Assembly (NCBI RefSeq): GCF_021917145.1 | Contig: NC_061066.1 | Coordinates: 9,916,803 to 9,980,802, forward strand | DNA: 64,000 nt | Direction: 5' to 3' | DNA from: Hypomesus transpacificus | Taxonomy: Eukaryota; Chordata; Actinopteri; Osmeriformes; Osmeridae | In this document: positions 25,401-34,884 of the stretch, one piece after another | Layout: each line of letters starts with the position of its first letter | How positions within the stretch are numbered: position 1 is the first letter of the stretch | Translations under genes and position numbers: made by a program | The notes under the pieces: generated by a model | Seen by the model: the letters and a program-made list of their open reading frames with translations, nothing else | Told to the model about the DNA's origin: nothing | Databases searched by the model: none

Positions 25401-28400
25401 ACTGTCATTGTTCCATTCATCGTCCTACCGTGTCTTTGCATTTGTGTCACCTTAACCTGCTGTCTCATCTGCAAGTGTGTTTGTTTGATTGGTTATTGAG
25501 TTGACTGACTGTCCATCCCACCTCTGAGAAGCACTAACCTGTCTCCTAACCCCGCCCCCTGGCTCTAACAAGAGGAGGAGTTCATCCTTGAGAAGATCCC
25601 TCAGGAAGCCTCTGGCGATTCAGGGGAGTCAGGTGCCTCTGGGGCCTCTGGCGAGTCAGGAGAGTCAGGTGCCTCGGGTGAGGCAGGAGAGTCTAGTGCC
25701 TCGGGCGAGGCAGGTGCCTCTGGGGCATCAGGAGAGTCAGGAGAGTCTGGGGCCTCTGGCGAGTCAGGGGCCTCTGGCGAGTCAGGGGAACCGATAATCC
25801 CGGTCATTGAAAAAGGTCAGTATCAACAGGAAGATTGAATCTGGGAATGTTAGGGAACGCTGGGGAATTCTGGTAGAATAATTGGCGACTGGTAGGAACA
25901 TGGGTTTTGCAGTATTTATCTAATAAACAAAAAAGTAATCCTACTACTCCCATTTAACTATTTCATCCTGGTTAAATGTGTCCATCATCTGTGTTAACAT
26001 TGCTCATCAGTACGTCACTTATAACTGTGGCGTCTTGTCCTTGCTGCTCTAACCTGTGTCTCCCTAACTCCTCACCTTGTCTCTAACAAGAGGAAGAGCT
26101 GCTTTCTGCCACACCCCTCCCAGAGGAGTCGGAGGGGGAGATAGTGTCTGGGGGCTCGGGGTTAGAGCCTGACGTTGACATACGAGGTTAGTACCTGTCA
26201 GGCTGCCTGCAGCACACAGCGGCGGACCCTGTTACGATCGCCCACATGCAGGATCCTCTAGTCAGATAACGATGTTGTTTACTAAGTTGTGTGAATGTTA
26301 AAAACTGAAAAGCTACATTTACATTTATTCATCTAGTAGACGCTTTTATCCAAAGCAACTTCCAAGAGAGAGCTTTACAAAGTGCATAGGTCACTGATAA
26401 TAATAACAACAAGATGGGGAGTCAGGTGGCTGAGCGGTGGGGAATCGGGCTAGTAATCTGAAGGTCGCCAGTTCAATTCCCGGCTGAGCCAAATGACGTT
26501 GTGTCCTTGGGCAAGGCACTTCACCCTACTTGCCTCGGGGAATTTCCCTGTACTTACTGTAAATCGCTATGGATAAGAGCGTCTGCTAAATAACTAAATG
26601 TAAATGTAAGATAGCCGCCAAAACATGAAGCACATATTGTGAACAACCAATATAAGTACCAAAGGGAAAAACCACTAGAGCATGTCGTTAAACAAGTTAC
26701 AATGAAACAACATGAACCGCTAAAAGTGCTAGTGTACCTGTGGAAAAACAAGCAACATTAAAAACAATATATCACAAGTACAAAAATTGTAACTCAGTTA
26801 CCACTAACCACAAGAGCAACAAGTCTCTAAGCAAGAGTCACTGTGATCCTTGAGGAAACTAACATCGGGTCAAACAAACCATTCCTAAGTACCGTTGTAC
26901 TCCCGGAACAAGTGCGTCTTGAGCCTTTTCTTGAAGGTGGAGAGACAGTCTGTGTCTCTGATGGAGGTGGGGAGTTGATTCCACCACTGGGGGGCCAGAC
27001 AGGAGAAGAGCTTGTGTTGAGACCGGGCGGTCTTGAGCGGTGGGACCACCAGGCGGTTGTCTGAAGAAGACCGTAGGTGGCGGGTGGGGGTGTAAGGCTG
27101 CAGGAGAGACTTGATGTAGTCGGGTGCAGTCCCGTTCACTGTTCGGAAGGTCAGTACCAGGGTCTTAAATCTGATACGGGCCGTGATGGGTAGCCAGTGG
27201 AGGGAGATGAGGAGCGAGGTACATGGGAGCGTCTGGGTAGACCAGGCGGGCCGCTGCGTTCTGAATCCTCTGAAGAGGGCGGGTTGCGCATGCCGGGAGA
27301 CCGGCGGGCAGCGAGTTGCAGTAGTCCAACTTGGAGAGGACAAGTGCTTGGACTAGCAGCTGGGTGGAGTACTCAGACAGGTATCTCCTGATCTTCCAGA
27401 TGTTGTAGAAGGTGAATCTACACAACCGGGAGACTGTAGCAATGTGGGCCGTGAGGGAGAGCTTGTCATCCATGGTAACCCCAATGGATGAAGGGGTCAC
27501 TGTCGCAGATCCCAGGGTGATTGAGGGATCGTGGGAGATGGATGGTTTTGCCGGGATGATGAGAAGTTCTGTTTTGGCGAGGTTCAGCTGGAGGTGGTGC
27601 TCGGTCATCCAGGCGGAGATGTCTGTGAAGCAGGCCTCAATTCTAGCTGAGATCCCCGGATCGGTCGGGGGGAACGACAGGTACAGCTGCGTGTCGTCAG
27701 CGTAGCAGTGGTAGGAGAAGCCATGGGAGGTGATGATTGGTCCAAGTGAAGTGGTGTACAGAAAAAAGAGGAGGGGTCCAAGGACGGAGCCCTGTGGGAC
27801 ACCAGTGGAGAACTGGCGAGGGCCTGACACTTTGCCTCCCCAGGAGACCTGGTAGGATCTTCCCGACAGGTAGGATGAGATCCACTGGAGTGCAGTTTCA
27901 GTGATGCCCATCTCAGAAAGTCTGGAGAGCAGGATCTGGTGGTTAACCGTATCAAATGCTGCAGAAAGGTCCAGCAGAATGATGACGGATGACCTGGAAG
28001 CCGCTCTGGCAGACTGGAGGGCAGTGGTGACTGAAAGGAGGGCAGTCTCTGTGGAGTGGCCAGTCTGGAAGCCCGATTGGTTGGGGTAAAGCAGATTATT
28101 CTGAGAGAAAAAGTTTGACAGTTGGTTAGATACACCACGTTCAATTGTTTTTGAAAAGAAGGGTAACAGTGATACCGGTCTGTAGTTCTGGAGGACGGCA
28201 GGGTTAAGGGAGGGTTTTTTGAGTAGAGGGGTAACTCTGGCCTGTTTGAAGGCAGAGGGAAAGGTGCCGGAGGTAAGAGAGGAGTTTAGGACATGGAGAA
28301 GAAAAGTTATGATGGAGGGGGAGATGGTTTGAAAGAGAGGGGAGGGGATAGGATCAAGGGGACAGGAAGTGGGGCGATGAGAGAGAATGAGGTCAGAGAT

Positions 28401-31400
28401 CTCTGCCTCGGACAGGGGAGAGAAGGAGTTTAGACATTTAGTTGGGGTCAGTCGTGGAGGGTGAGAGGGTAGGAAAGGTGGGTTTAGGGAACCGATTGCT
28501 AATGTTGGTGACTTTTTTCTCAAAGGAGGATAAGTCATCTGCTGTCAGGGTGGAGGGAGGGGGTGGGGGAGGTGGGTTAAGAAGGGTGGAGAAGGTAGAA
28601 AAAAGTTTGTGGGGTTTGAAGCAGAGTTCATTTTGTTCAGAAAGTAGAGGGTTTTAGCACCAGTTATGTGAGAAGAAAAAGATTTAAGGTGGGAGTGACA
28701 CTTATCAAGGTCCAGACCGTCTTTGGACTTGCGCCATCTCCTCTCAGCTGCCGAAAGGGTGGACCGTTCTTCACGAATAACATCCGTAAGCCACGGGCAG
28801 GATGGAGAAGATCGTGCAGGCCTGGTTGACAGGGGACAGAGAGAGTCAAGTGATGCAGTTAAAGTGGTTAACAAGGTGTTGGTGGCAGTGTTAGTGGGGT
28901 GGGACGAGAACTCGTCAATGGGAGGGAGGGAGGATGTTACAATAGATGAGAAATGGGAGGGGGATAGGGAGCGGAGATTGCGGCGGAAAGTTACAAGGGG
29001 AGAGGAGGTAGGAGGGGTTGGAGGGAGAGAGACAGAGAATTGGATAAAGAAGTGATCAGAAATGTGCAGTGGGGTTACAGAGGTTAAGTCAGTGATACAG
29101 TTACGTGTCAGGATGAGGTCTAGCTGTTTGCCTGCCTCGTGGGTCGCCGGTGTGCTCAGCAGCGTCAGGGGTTCAGGAGAGACAAGAAGTCGACGGCCTG
29201 CGTTCCTTGGAGGTGGATGTTGAAGTCCCCAAGGACTATCAGGGGGGTTCCATCATCCGGGAGGTTGCTGAGGAGCATGTCCAGCTCCTCCACAAAGTCG
29301 GCTAGCGGTCCTGGTGGGCGATAAAGAACAATTAAGCATGCTTTGATAGGATCAGTTAGCATCACATAAAGGTGTTCAAATGATTTGGCAGTAACAGGGA
29401 GTGGTGTGGATGTGTATTTTATATGTGGGGAAAGAAGCAAACCTGTCCCACCACCCCGCCCGGTTGCGCGGGGTGAGTGAGTGAAGGAGTGGTTGACGGA
29501 GAGAGCAGCTGGAGTTGCAGTGTTCTCTGGGCGGATCCACGTCTCTGTCAGCGCAAGGGCATGAAGAAAAGCATGAGATGCAAACGACGGGATGAAGTCT
29601 GCCTTGTTCACTGCAGACTGGCAGTTTTTGATGTGGAGAGTAGATCGATGAGTGTTTTCCACAATGTTCCCTTCATCCTCCAGCGTGGGAGGGTTAGGGC
29701 CTATTGACCGCACTGTTACGACAAAAACACATAGATGTTACCAGCAAATAACTGTCTGGCACAAATACATATTAGGAAATCCCTCCTCTGGGTAAAGCTC
29801 AGTGGTAGAGCTTTTGATTGCAGATCAAGTGGTTGTTGGATCCAATCCCCTTTGTGAATCTGGATAAATTAGTCTGCTAAATGAACACATTACATTGTGT
29901 CCAGGTAGTCGGACAAAAAAAGACTTTTCACTTGGTTGGTTGAGCTACGAGTGTTATTGTTAAGGCCATGGTTTGTGAAGTACTCATCATTGCATCTAAT
30001 CACATAAAAGATGCAGCTACCTAGCCAATTTAGCTAGCACTACACAGTCACTCTGACTCCACATGTAACCCCACAGCTCTCTGTGATGGTCAGGCCAGAC
30101 AAGCCTTTCAGACACTCACTTTAACCAGGATCCCATGTGAATAATACTTTATCTAACTTTTATTCTTCACACCTCCCTCCCCCCCTCCCGCCTCCCAGGT
30201 ATGCCCACCTGTCTGTTGTGTACCTGTTTGGGTGGGTCTGTTTACTGTGACGACCTGAAGCTGGACCACGTGCCCCCGCTCCCTAAAGAGACCACTCACT
30301 TCTACGCTCGCTACAACAAGATCACCAAGATCAACAAGTCCGACTTCGCTCAGATGAGTGAGTGTACTGAAACAACTCTGCCAGGACTGAAACATGAACG
30401 GCATCACTGACGTCACACGATTACTTTTTCACTTAAATACGTCACTTTTTTTTCTCCAAGAACTGAAGCATCAGCTGGATAAACAAAACCAGATGGAATG
30501 TGTCACATCAGACAAATGAAACCTCCAGCAGAGGTTTTTAGTAAAACTAAACCCCCCAGTCGGTTTTAAGGCCCTCCTCCTACCTTGTACCTGAAAAGGT
30601 CTGTATTATCTAATACGTCTTCATACCTGACCACTGTTGGTGTTCTCCTGTCCCGGGCAGACAAGCTGAAGAGGATCGATGTGACGGCTAACGAGATCTC
30701 GTCCGTGGCGGACGGGGCGTTGAGCGGGCTGCCGGCGCTGGAGGAGCTGGTCATCAGAGAGAACGCTGTGGCGCAGCTGCCCGCGCTGCCCGTCACCATG
30801 ACGCTGGTGGACGCCAGCCACAACAACATCGGTGCCACCGGCATCCACAAGGAGGCTTTCAAGGTAGGTCACATCCTGTCATGTTCCATCACATCTTGTC
30901 ATGTTCCATTACATTCTGTCATGTCCCATCACATCCTGTCATGTCCCATCACATCCTGTCATGTCCCATCACATTCTGTCATGTCCCATCACATCCTGTC
31001 ATGTCCCATCACATTCTGTCATGTTCCATCACATTCTGTCATGTCCCATCACATTCTGTCATGTTCCATCACATCCTGTCATGTTCCATCACATCCTGTC
31101 ATTTTCCATCACATCCTGGATCAAACTGAATTTATGCTACATATACTGTTTGTAACCAAGACAACACAGACTAATCTGAAAGGGGTCTACTCCAAAGCGG
31201 AGCCATGTTGGTTGTTCAGTAACGTTTTTGTCCTTGTTTCCAGGACATGGCGGGTCTGCTGTACCTGTACCTCACAGATAACCACATCGACCACATCCCT
31301 GTGCCCCTCCCCGACAGCCTGCGCTCACTGCATCTACAGGTACCTGCAGCATGACAAGAGGGGCTGCAGCCTCCAGAACTCCCTCACTACCTTCCTATAC

Positions 31401-31834
31401 TTAGATCATGCTGGGGTGCAACTATGTCCTGGATACAATCCCCTTCCTAACTCCCTTCAACTGCCTTCCTTCTCTTCCTGCTTTCCTATTCTCCTAGCTT
31501 CTACTTCACCCTATATAAGTACACAATTAGACAGAGGAATAGTATATCATCTAGTTTTAAAAACATACAGTTGTATCACATGACAAGAGATTCCATCTGC
31601 CATCTAGACAGCTCATTAGCTGATACTGTCAGCCTCTGATCCCATGATGCTTTGCGGTTCCAGCGTAACAACATCCAGATGATGCATGAGGACACGTTCT
31701 GCAACCTGAAGGACTTCAACTACATTAGGAACGCCCTGGAGGACATCCGCCTGGATGGAAACCCCATCAACCTCAGCAGAACCCCGCAGGCCTACGTGTG
31801 CCTGCCTCGCGTGCCTGTGGGAGACCTCATCTAG
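17207..31834 (+). CDS. epyc: Epiphycan with an expanded Ser-Gly domain
   Basis: Class III SLRP, a dermatan/chondroitin-sulfate proteoglycan of growth-plate cartilage. Coding segments: 17207-17401, 24036-24282, 24688-25044, 25573-25815, 26091-26186, 30199-30357, 30661-30863, 31244-31339 and 31664-31834. All phases agree, giving about 588 residues against roughly 320 in human. Order: signal peptide (MMRMLMELMVLGFLVLQ); acidic Tyr-rich stretch (DTYDSANYDVDLEN), probably sulfated; Glu-rich block; three Ser-Gly-rich exons; cysteine cluster CLLCTCLGGSVYC; LRRs (HFYARYNKITKI, LYLYLTDNHIDHIP); C-terminus IRLDGNPINLSRTPQAY and CLPRVPVGDLI, diagnostic of epiphycan. The extra length is almost wholly from exons 24688-26186. 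The ATG was chosen for the signal peptide; upstream copies of ATGATG are repeat-derived. Poly(A) signal candidates are at 32018-32023 and 32721-32726. Confidence 0.93.
17700..17800 (+). mobile_element. tRNA-derived SINE fragment in epyc intron 1
   Basis: An A-box-like TTTAGCTCAGTGGCAGAG and a B-box GGTTTGAATCC are spaced as in a tRNA head, with CCCCTGTACATC after. No full tail is recognised. Confidence 0.55.
18313..18843 (+). repeat. 29-bp minisatellite with a near-palindromic core
   Basis: Roughly 18 copies of TCCACCATGATGGAGTTATC followed by AGGGTTAGG. Some copies carry an extra GTTAGG, giving 29- and 35-bp units. The TCCACCATGATGGA core is almost self-complementary. Confidence 0.9.
19204..19310 (+). 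mobile_element. Interspersed SINE/LINE tail repeat
   Basis: AAATTTATTTGTATAGCCC, then TTTTTACACGCAAGCATGTC and AGAGGGCTTTACATACGCCC. The same sequence appears on the opposite strand at about 45996-46090. This terminus type (TTTGTATAGC... then CTTTACA) is common in fish RTE-related retroposons; the family is not certain. Confidence 0.55.
19399..19470 (+). repeat. (GA)n microsatellite
   Basis: An uninterrupted AG dinucleotide run of about 70 bp, with GTGTGTGTG at its end. Confidence 0.95.
19885..20078 (+). repeat. 17-18-bp tandem repeat
   Basis: About eleven degenerate copies of GGCTCTATCTAGAGGGTTC and close variants. Confidence 0.75.
20720..20852 (+). mobile_element. tRNA-derived SINE in epyc intron 1
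   Basis: The tRNA-like head (CAGCTCTGCGGTAGAAC and GGTTCAAATCTCC) is followed by TGTTCATTTGGATCA and GCTGCTAAATAAACATG, the same tail type as the copy at 29790-29900. Confidence 0.6.
20853..21497 (+). repeat. 46-bp minisatellite with exon-like units
   Basis: About 14 copies. Each has CCTTCTTAG (acceptor-like), about 32 bp containing GCAGTTCCAGAGCTGCAG, then GTAGGC (donor-like). The first two copies differ (TGTATATG for TGTAGAAG). It lies in epyc intron 1. Confidence 0.92.
21600..22060 (+). repeat. CT-rich and (GT)n/(GTGTGAGAGA)n microsatellites
   Basis: CTCTCTCTG runs at 21593-21740 and GTGTGTGGGAGAGAGTGA-type runs at 21870-22055. No coding signal is seen. Confidence 0.8.
22061..24035 (+). 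other. Rest of epyc intron 1
   Basis: No exon is recognised before the acceptor at 24033-24035. A 35-bp duplicate (GTGTACAGGAGCAACTTCCT) lies near 23060-23115, a SINE-type 3' tail (GTAAGTCGCTCTGGATAAGA) at about 23830-23895, and CA tracts follow at 23910-23985. Confidence 0.5.
24036..24282 (+). other. epyc exon 3: Glu-rich block
   Basis: The segment starts IEIGTLAPPDYNY, comparable to the VEIEIATVMP region of mammalian epiphycan. A run of about 40 residues almost wholly Glu and Gln follows, then GSGGSGILMGPDTQK. It is phase 0 in and phase 1 out. The nucleotide run of GAGGAG is itself microsatellite-like, so length variation between alleles is likely. Confidence 0.85.
24688..25044 (+). other. 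epyc exon 4: Gly-Ser repeat domain
   Basis: A 357-nt exon, phase 1 at both ends. It starts EEELRLAPIDILHVSGDFGG and then has about 25 Ser-Gly dipeptides in units such as GSGDLL and GSGGSG. Ser-Gly close to Asp/Glu is the xylosyltransferase acceptor pattern for glycosaminoglycan chains. It is preceded by the acceptor CTCTAACAAG, shared with the next two exons. Confidence 0.85.
25573..25815 (+). other. epyc exon 5: Ser-Gly-Glu repeat domain
   Basis: A 243-nt exon, phase 1 at both ends. It starts EEEFILEKIPQEASGDSGES and has about 17 Ser-Gly dipeptides alternating with Glu and Ala, then EPIIPVIEK. The acidic neighbours make these stronger chondroitin/dermatan-sulfate candidates than those in exon 4. 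The acceptor is the same CTCTAACAAG. Confidence 0.85.
26091..26186 (+). other. epyc exon 6: short member of the duplicated exon set
   Basis: A 96-nt exon, phase 1 at both ends. It starts EEELLSATPLPEESEGEIVS and ends GGSGLEPDVDIR. It has the same acceptor and EEE start as exons 4 and 5 but only two Ser-Gly pairs, so it may represent the unexpanded ancestor. Confidence 0.85.
26320..29713 (-). mobile_element. L2-clade non-LTR retrotransposon, decayed, minus orientation
   Basis: Read from 29713 downward. Endonuclease-like segment 29713-29165 (LTETWIRPE, LIVLGDFNIHL) ending in a stop; linker 28874-28545; reverse transcriptase 28538-27165 with NYRPVSLLPFFSK, DLSAAFDTVNH, GVPQGSVLGPLLF and the catalytic YADDTQLYLSF. 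The C-terminal part continues in another frame at 27343-26885 (WWNQLPTSIRDTDCL, LFREYNGT stop). The frame changes mean this copy is not functional. The 3' UTR runs to about 26320, ends in a TAAATGTAAATG-type tail, and is interrupted by a SINE at about 26412-26610. It lies in epyc intron 6, antisense to the gene. Confidence 0.9.
26412..26610 (+). mobile_element. tRNA-derived SINE inserted in the L2 3' UTR
   Basis: The head has GGTGGCTGAGCGGTGGGGAA and GCCAGTTCAATTCCC (A and B boxes). The body has CCTTGGGCAAGGCACTTCAC. The 3' tail TCGCTATGGATAAGAGCGTC, then TGCTAAATAACTAAATGTAA, matches the L2 tail. A possible AAGAT target duplication flanks it. Confidence 0.8.
29787..29900 (+). mobile_element. 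tRNA-derived SINE in epyc intron 6
   Basis: AAAGCTCAGTGGTAGAGCTT and TTGGATCCAATCCCC form a decayed tRNA-like head; the tail is GTCTGCTAAATGAACACATT. Confidence 0.6.
30870..31125 (+). repeat. 20-bp minisatellite starting just after an epyc donor
   Basis: About 13 copies of CATGTCCCATCACATCCTGT with C/T variants. It begins within 10 bp of the donor at 30864 (AAG then GTAGGT). Confidence 0.9.
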
Positions 31835-33010
31835 ACACACACACACATATATATATATATAAACACACACACACCTATACACACATACGTGTGTGTAAAC
31901 ACACACACAAGCACATACACACTCATACACATAAGCACATACTCATACATGCTTCCACTTTTATATATACACACACACACTACACTGAAACAAAAAACAC
32001 ACAACATGGGACCTGAAAATAAACACACACACACACACACACACACAACAACCCAACAAACCATAACATCATGCCAATGATCAACAGCAATCTGCACATA
32101 CCATCATCTACCTAGTGTAAACACTATTTAAGGCCAATGGTCCCACACACACGTACAGAGAACTTTGTCAACATCCAAACTGTTCCGCAACGTGATGAAA
32201 TAGAGAACATTCTACTCTCATAAATACATTTTATTGATCCCCAGCAAACAGGTGATCACCTGTTGGTTTGGTTTGAATGGGCTCGTCTGACAAAGACCAC
32301 CAGTAATATTGTTTAAATATGTTTGTTTTGTAAAGAAAAAAATAATATTAATATTAATGACAAATCTAACACATTTGGAAATGTTCATTTATACTAATGG
32401 AAGCTGGAGCTGAGTGAAGGTAAACTGAGGTTCTAATGCAATAAAAGAAGCATTTAAACACAAGCATTTGTTGTAAAATCTGTACTGTAATATAAAAATA
32501 TATATATTCAGAAAGCGTTTTTTTTTTTTTTTTTACATGAACTGCAATATTTGGTATGATACATTTCAAAGTGATGTTTTGACCATGCACAATAGCTGAT
32601 TCATAAATAATCTAAGCGTATTGTATGAGTGGTGGGGGTCCGGGTGTGGGGGGGGGGGGGGGGGGGCTAACAACCATAATAGCTTGCTATTGTGTGCTTT
32701 GTATGGAAATACCACAACTGAATAAAGATGTATTGATGACCTCTCCGACCTGGGAGTGGCTCACCGTTGTCTTTGAAACTCGTAACACTACAAACTTTTA
32801 ACATGACCAACAAACAGAAACTTTTAACATAAACAACAAACAGAAACATTCATGAAGAGATGCTCTAGTACTGCTTCACAGGTACTTTTTCATAAAAGCA
32901 TTGCGTATTCTATTTATATATATGTATACATAGAATATGTATACAGTAGTGTATACTCAAGTTTCAATAATGAATCAATAAATTAACGTAAAAAGAATGA
33001 CCATCCCACC
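31835..33010 (+). other. epyc 3' UTR and gap to the next gene
   Basis: CA/TA microsatellites at 31835-32060, AT-rich sequence after, a poly-G tract at 32649-32666, and AATAAA at 32018-32023 and 32721-32726. epyc (+) and the Myb/SANT-like gene (-) converge here. Confidence 0.5.
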
Positions 33011-34658
33011 TCAGAGAGCTTCGATCAGCTTCTCAAACAGGTTGAGGAAACGTTCCCTCCTCTCCTGCAGCGCTGAGTCTCTCTCTTGCTCCTCTCCTTC
33101 CTCCGCTCTCATCTCTCCATCCCTTACACTCCCAAGTCTCTCCACAGCCTTGCGGTCTCTGTCCAGGACACGTTTGTCCCGGATCAACACGGCCCTGTCT
33201 TTCTCCATCATCCTTCTTTCTCCCTCCATTACAGCCCTCTCTCTCTCCATCACAGCCCTCTCTCTCTCCATCACGGCCCTCTCTCTCTCCAAGGCGGCCA
33301 TCTCTCTCTCCATCCCTGCTTTCTCTCTCTGCAGTGCCTGCATCTCCCTCTCCAGCAGAGCTCTGTCGCCCTCCAGCGTCGCTCTGCCTCTCTCCAGTGT
33401 CGCTCGCTCCTTCTCCACCTCCTCCTCCATATCCAGCTCCATCTCCCTGCTACTCCCCTCCTCCTCGCTGAGCAGAACCTCCACCTCCGTGGGGCCCTGG
33501 CGCAGCGTGGAGCGTGGCAGGGGGGTCCGCTTCCTCTTCCTGCTGGGCAGGAAGTCGTCCTCTGTGTTGGCTGAGGTCTGGGGGAGCAGCAGGGGGGCGC
33601 TGCCTGACAGACGGCCCCCCAGAGCTTCACTCATCAGGCTGAAGAACGGCCACTGGTCCGGGGACACCTTCACACCCTCCAGAGGGTGCTTTAGCTCCTG
33701 GCACCACAAAAGAAGAAGATGAAGAATTCAAAAGGAGAAGATGATGTCAATCTTCTACTTCCTCTTCCTGGGCCCTTACAGGATGTGACACGGTCAGAAG
33801 GTTGTGACAGTGAAGTCATATCCTCTCTTCAAAGAGCGGGGCGATAAGGAAGTCTAAATTTACAAATCTTTAATAATAAGAAGAATGTGTTCATTTAGCA
33901 GATGCTGTTACCCAAAGGGGAATAAAACCTCTTGGTCTAGTGTCAACAACCTCCCACTGAGCTAAATCTGCCAGTCATCGGCTGGTAAATATTGACCTTG
34001 TACTTCTTTTTGAGGTTGTCCCATTTCTTGCTGGCCTGGCAGTGTGTCACTGTCCTCTGCAGCCCCATGTGCTTCAGAATGGACCTGCGATCGCACAGCA
34101 ACGGGATCGGACTTCATCTTCACATTATCATATCAATAAATACATCTATAATGTAGAAGTGCTGTACCTCCATGCATACTTGGCAGCATTCCTCTTCCCT
34201 GAGAACAGATGCTGATTGGACACACGCAGCTTCACCAAATCCTCAGTTTCCTTTCCACTCACTGAACACAAACATCAAAGGAAGGTTAAATTCAATAATT
34301 ACATTTCAGTGTTTAGGAAGTAAGGTATAGTGCTAGGACCAGAGGGGCTAGTGTAGTTGGGTAGTGTAGTTCTTTTTTTTGGTAGATGTATTGGAATATC
34401 AAAATGTCATTGTGTAATGCAATAGTTGTAATCCTGGTTGATGCCTGGTTAACTGCTGCGGAGCGTGCGCGTGTTCCCTGAACATAAACACGCGATCTTG
34501 TTTCTCCAGGAACTCCAGCTGCAGAAACGCACCCTTACTAAACCCCAGGAACACAGTCCCTTTTGATGGGTGAAGTACTTACTTTTGTAGGTGAATTCTA
34601 CTGAGGTTTGGCTGTCATATGGCGTGGAAGTATACAAGTGATCCAAAATGTTTTCCAT
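33011..34658 (-). CDS. Myb/SANT-like DNA-binding protein with long charged helix
   Basis: Unnamed. Coding segments on the minus strand: 34658-34583, 34261-34168, 34084-33997 and 33697-33011; phases agree, giving 314 residues. The start MENILDHLYTSTPYD is the first ATG of the leading exon. Residues about 30-115 form a trihelical Myb/SANT-like (MADF-type) module: LVKLRVSNQHLFSGKRNAAK, AWRSILKHMGL, ASKKWDNLKKKYKELKHP, then WPFFSLMSEALGG. These are the spaced Trp and basic residues expected of DNA recognition by this family. A basic patch PSRKRKRTPLP could be a nuclear localisation signal. The C-terminal ~120 residues are heptad-like (units of MERERAV), predicting a long charged helix or coiled coil. 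I infer a nuclear DNA-binding or transposase-derived regulator; no target is known. It is head-to-head with the CCCH/WWE gene and may share its promoter. Confidence 0.8.
33880..33968 (-). mobile_element. SINE fragment in the Myb/SANT-like gene's last intron
   Basis: Read on the minus strand: TTTAGCTCAGTGGGAGG head, then GCATCTGCTAAATGAACACA tail. It is the same family as the copy at 29787-29900. Confidence 0.55.
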
Positions 34659-34884
34659 TTCAGACCAAGTCAAGCTCTTCCGACTTAGTACACACTTCGT
34701 AGGGAGCTAGTTTTCCGCCCTTCAGAGGGCGCCTCGTTTCTTCTTCTGTTATGTCTCTATACGACAGTCTTTCTACCACCCCTAGTGGACGGGAATGTCT
34801 AGCTGACATGGTTATTCACAAATCTGAATGTTGCAGACGAAGTGATTACAAGAAAATGAAACTATATAATCCTCATTTCTAATC
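34659..34884. promoter_or_regulatory. Shared divergent promoter region
   Basis: Only 226 bp separate the minus-strand ATG (34658) of the Myb/SANT-like gene from the plus-strand ATG (34885) of the CCCH/WWE gene. It must hold both 5' UTRs or promoters unless an unseen upstream exon exists. It contains a GAGGGCGCC block near 34727 and the interferon-type element at 34852-34863. Confidence 0.6.
34852..34863 (+). promoter_or_regulatory. ISRE-type element upstream of CCCH/WWE gene 1
   Basis: GAAAATGAAACT matches the consensus GAAANNGAAACT for IRF/ISGF3 binding at every defined position. TATATAA overlaps its end at 34863-34869. The ATG at 34885 is only about 22 bp after the start of that TATA motif, so the TATA is probably not used at classical spacing. 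Confidence 0.65.

Noticed and set aside
27165..28538. 457-residue minus-strand frame as a host gene
   Set aside because: It is L2 reverse transcriptase (YADD motif), with the element continuing in shifted frames on both sides.
33086..33722. Plus-strand Ser/Leu-rich frames over the Myb/SANT-like gene
   Set aside because: They are antisense shadows of the charged helix on the minus strand, which alone has consistent splice phases.
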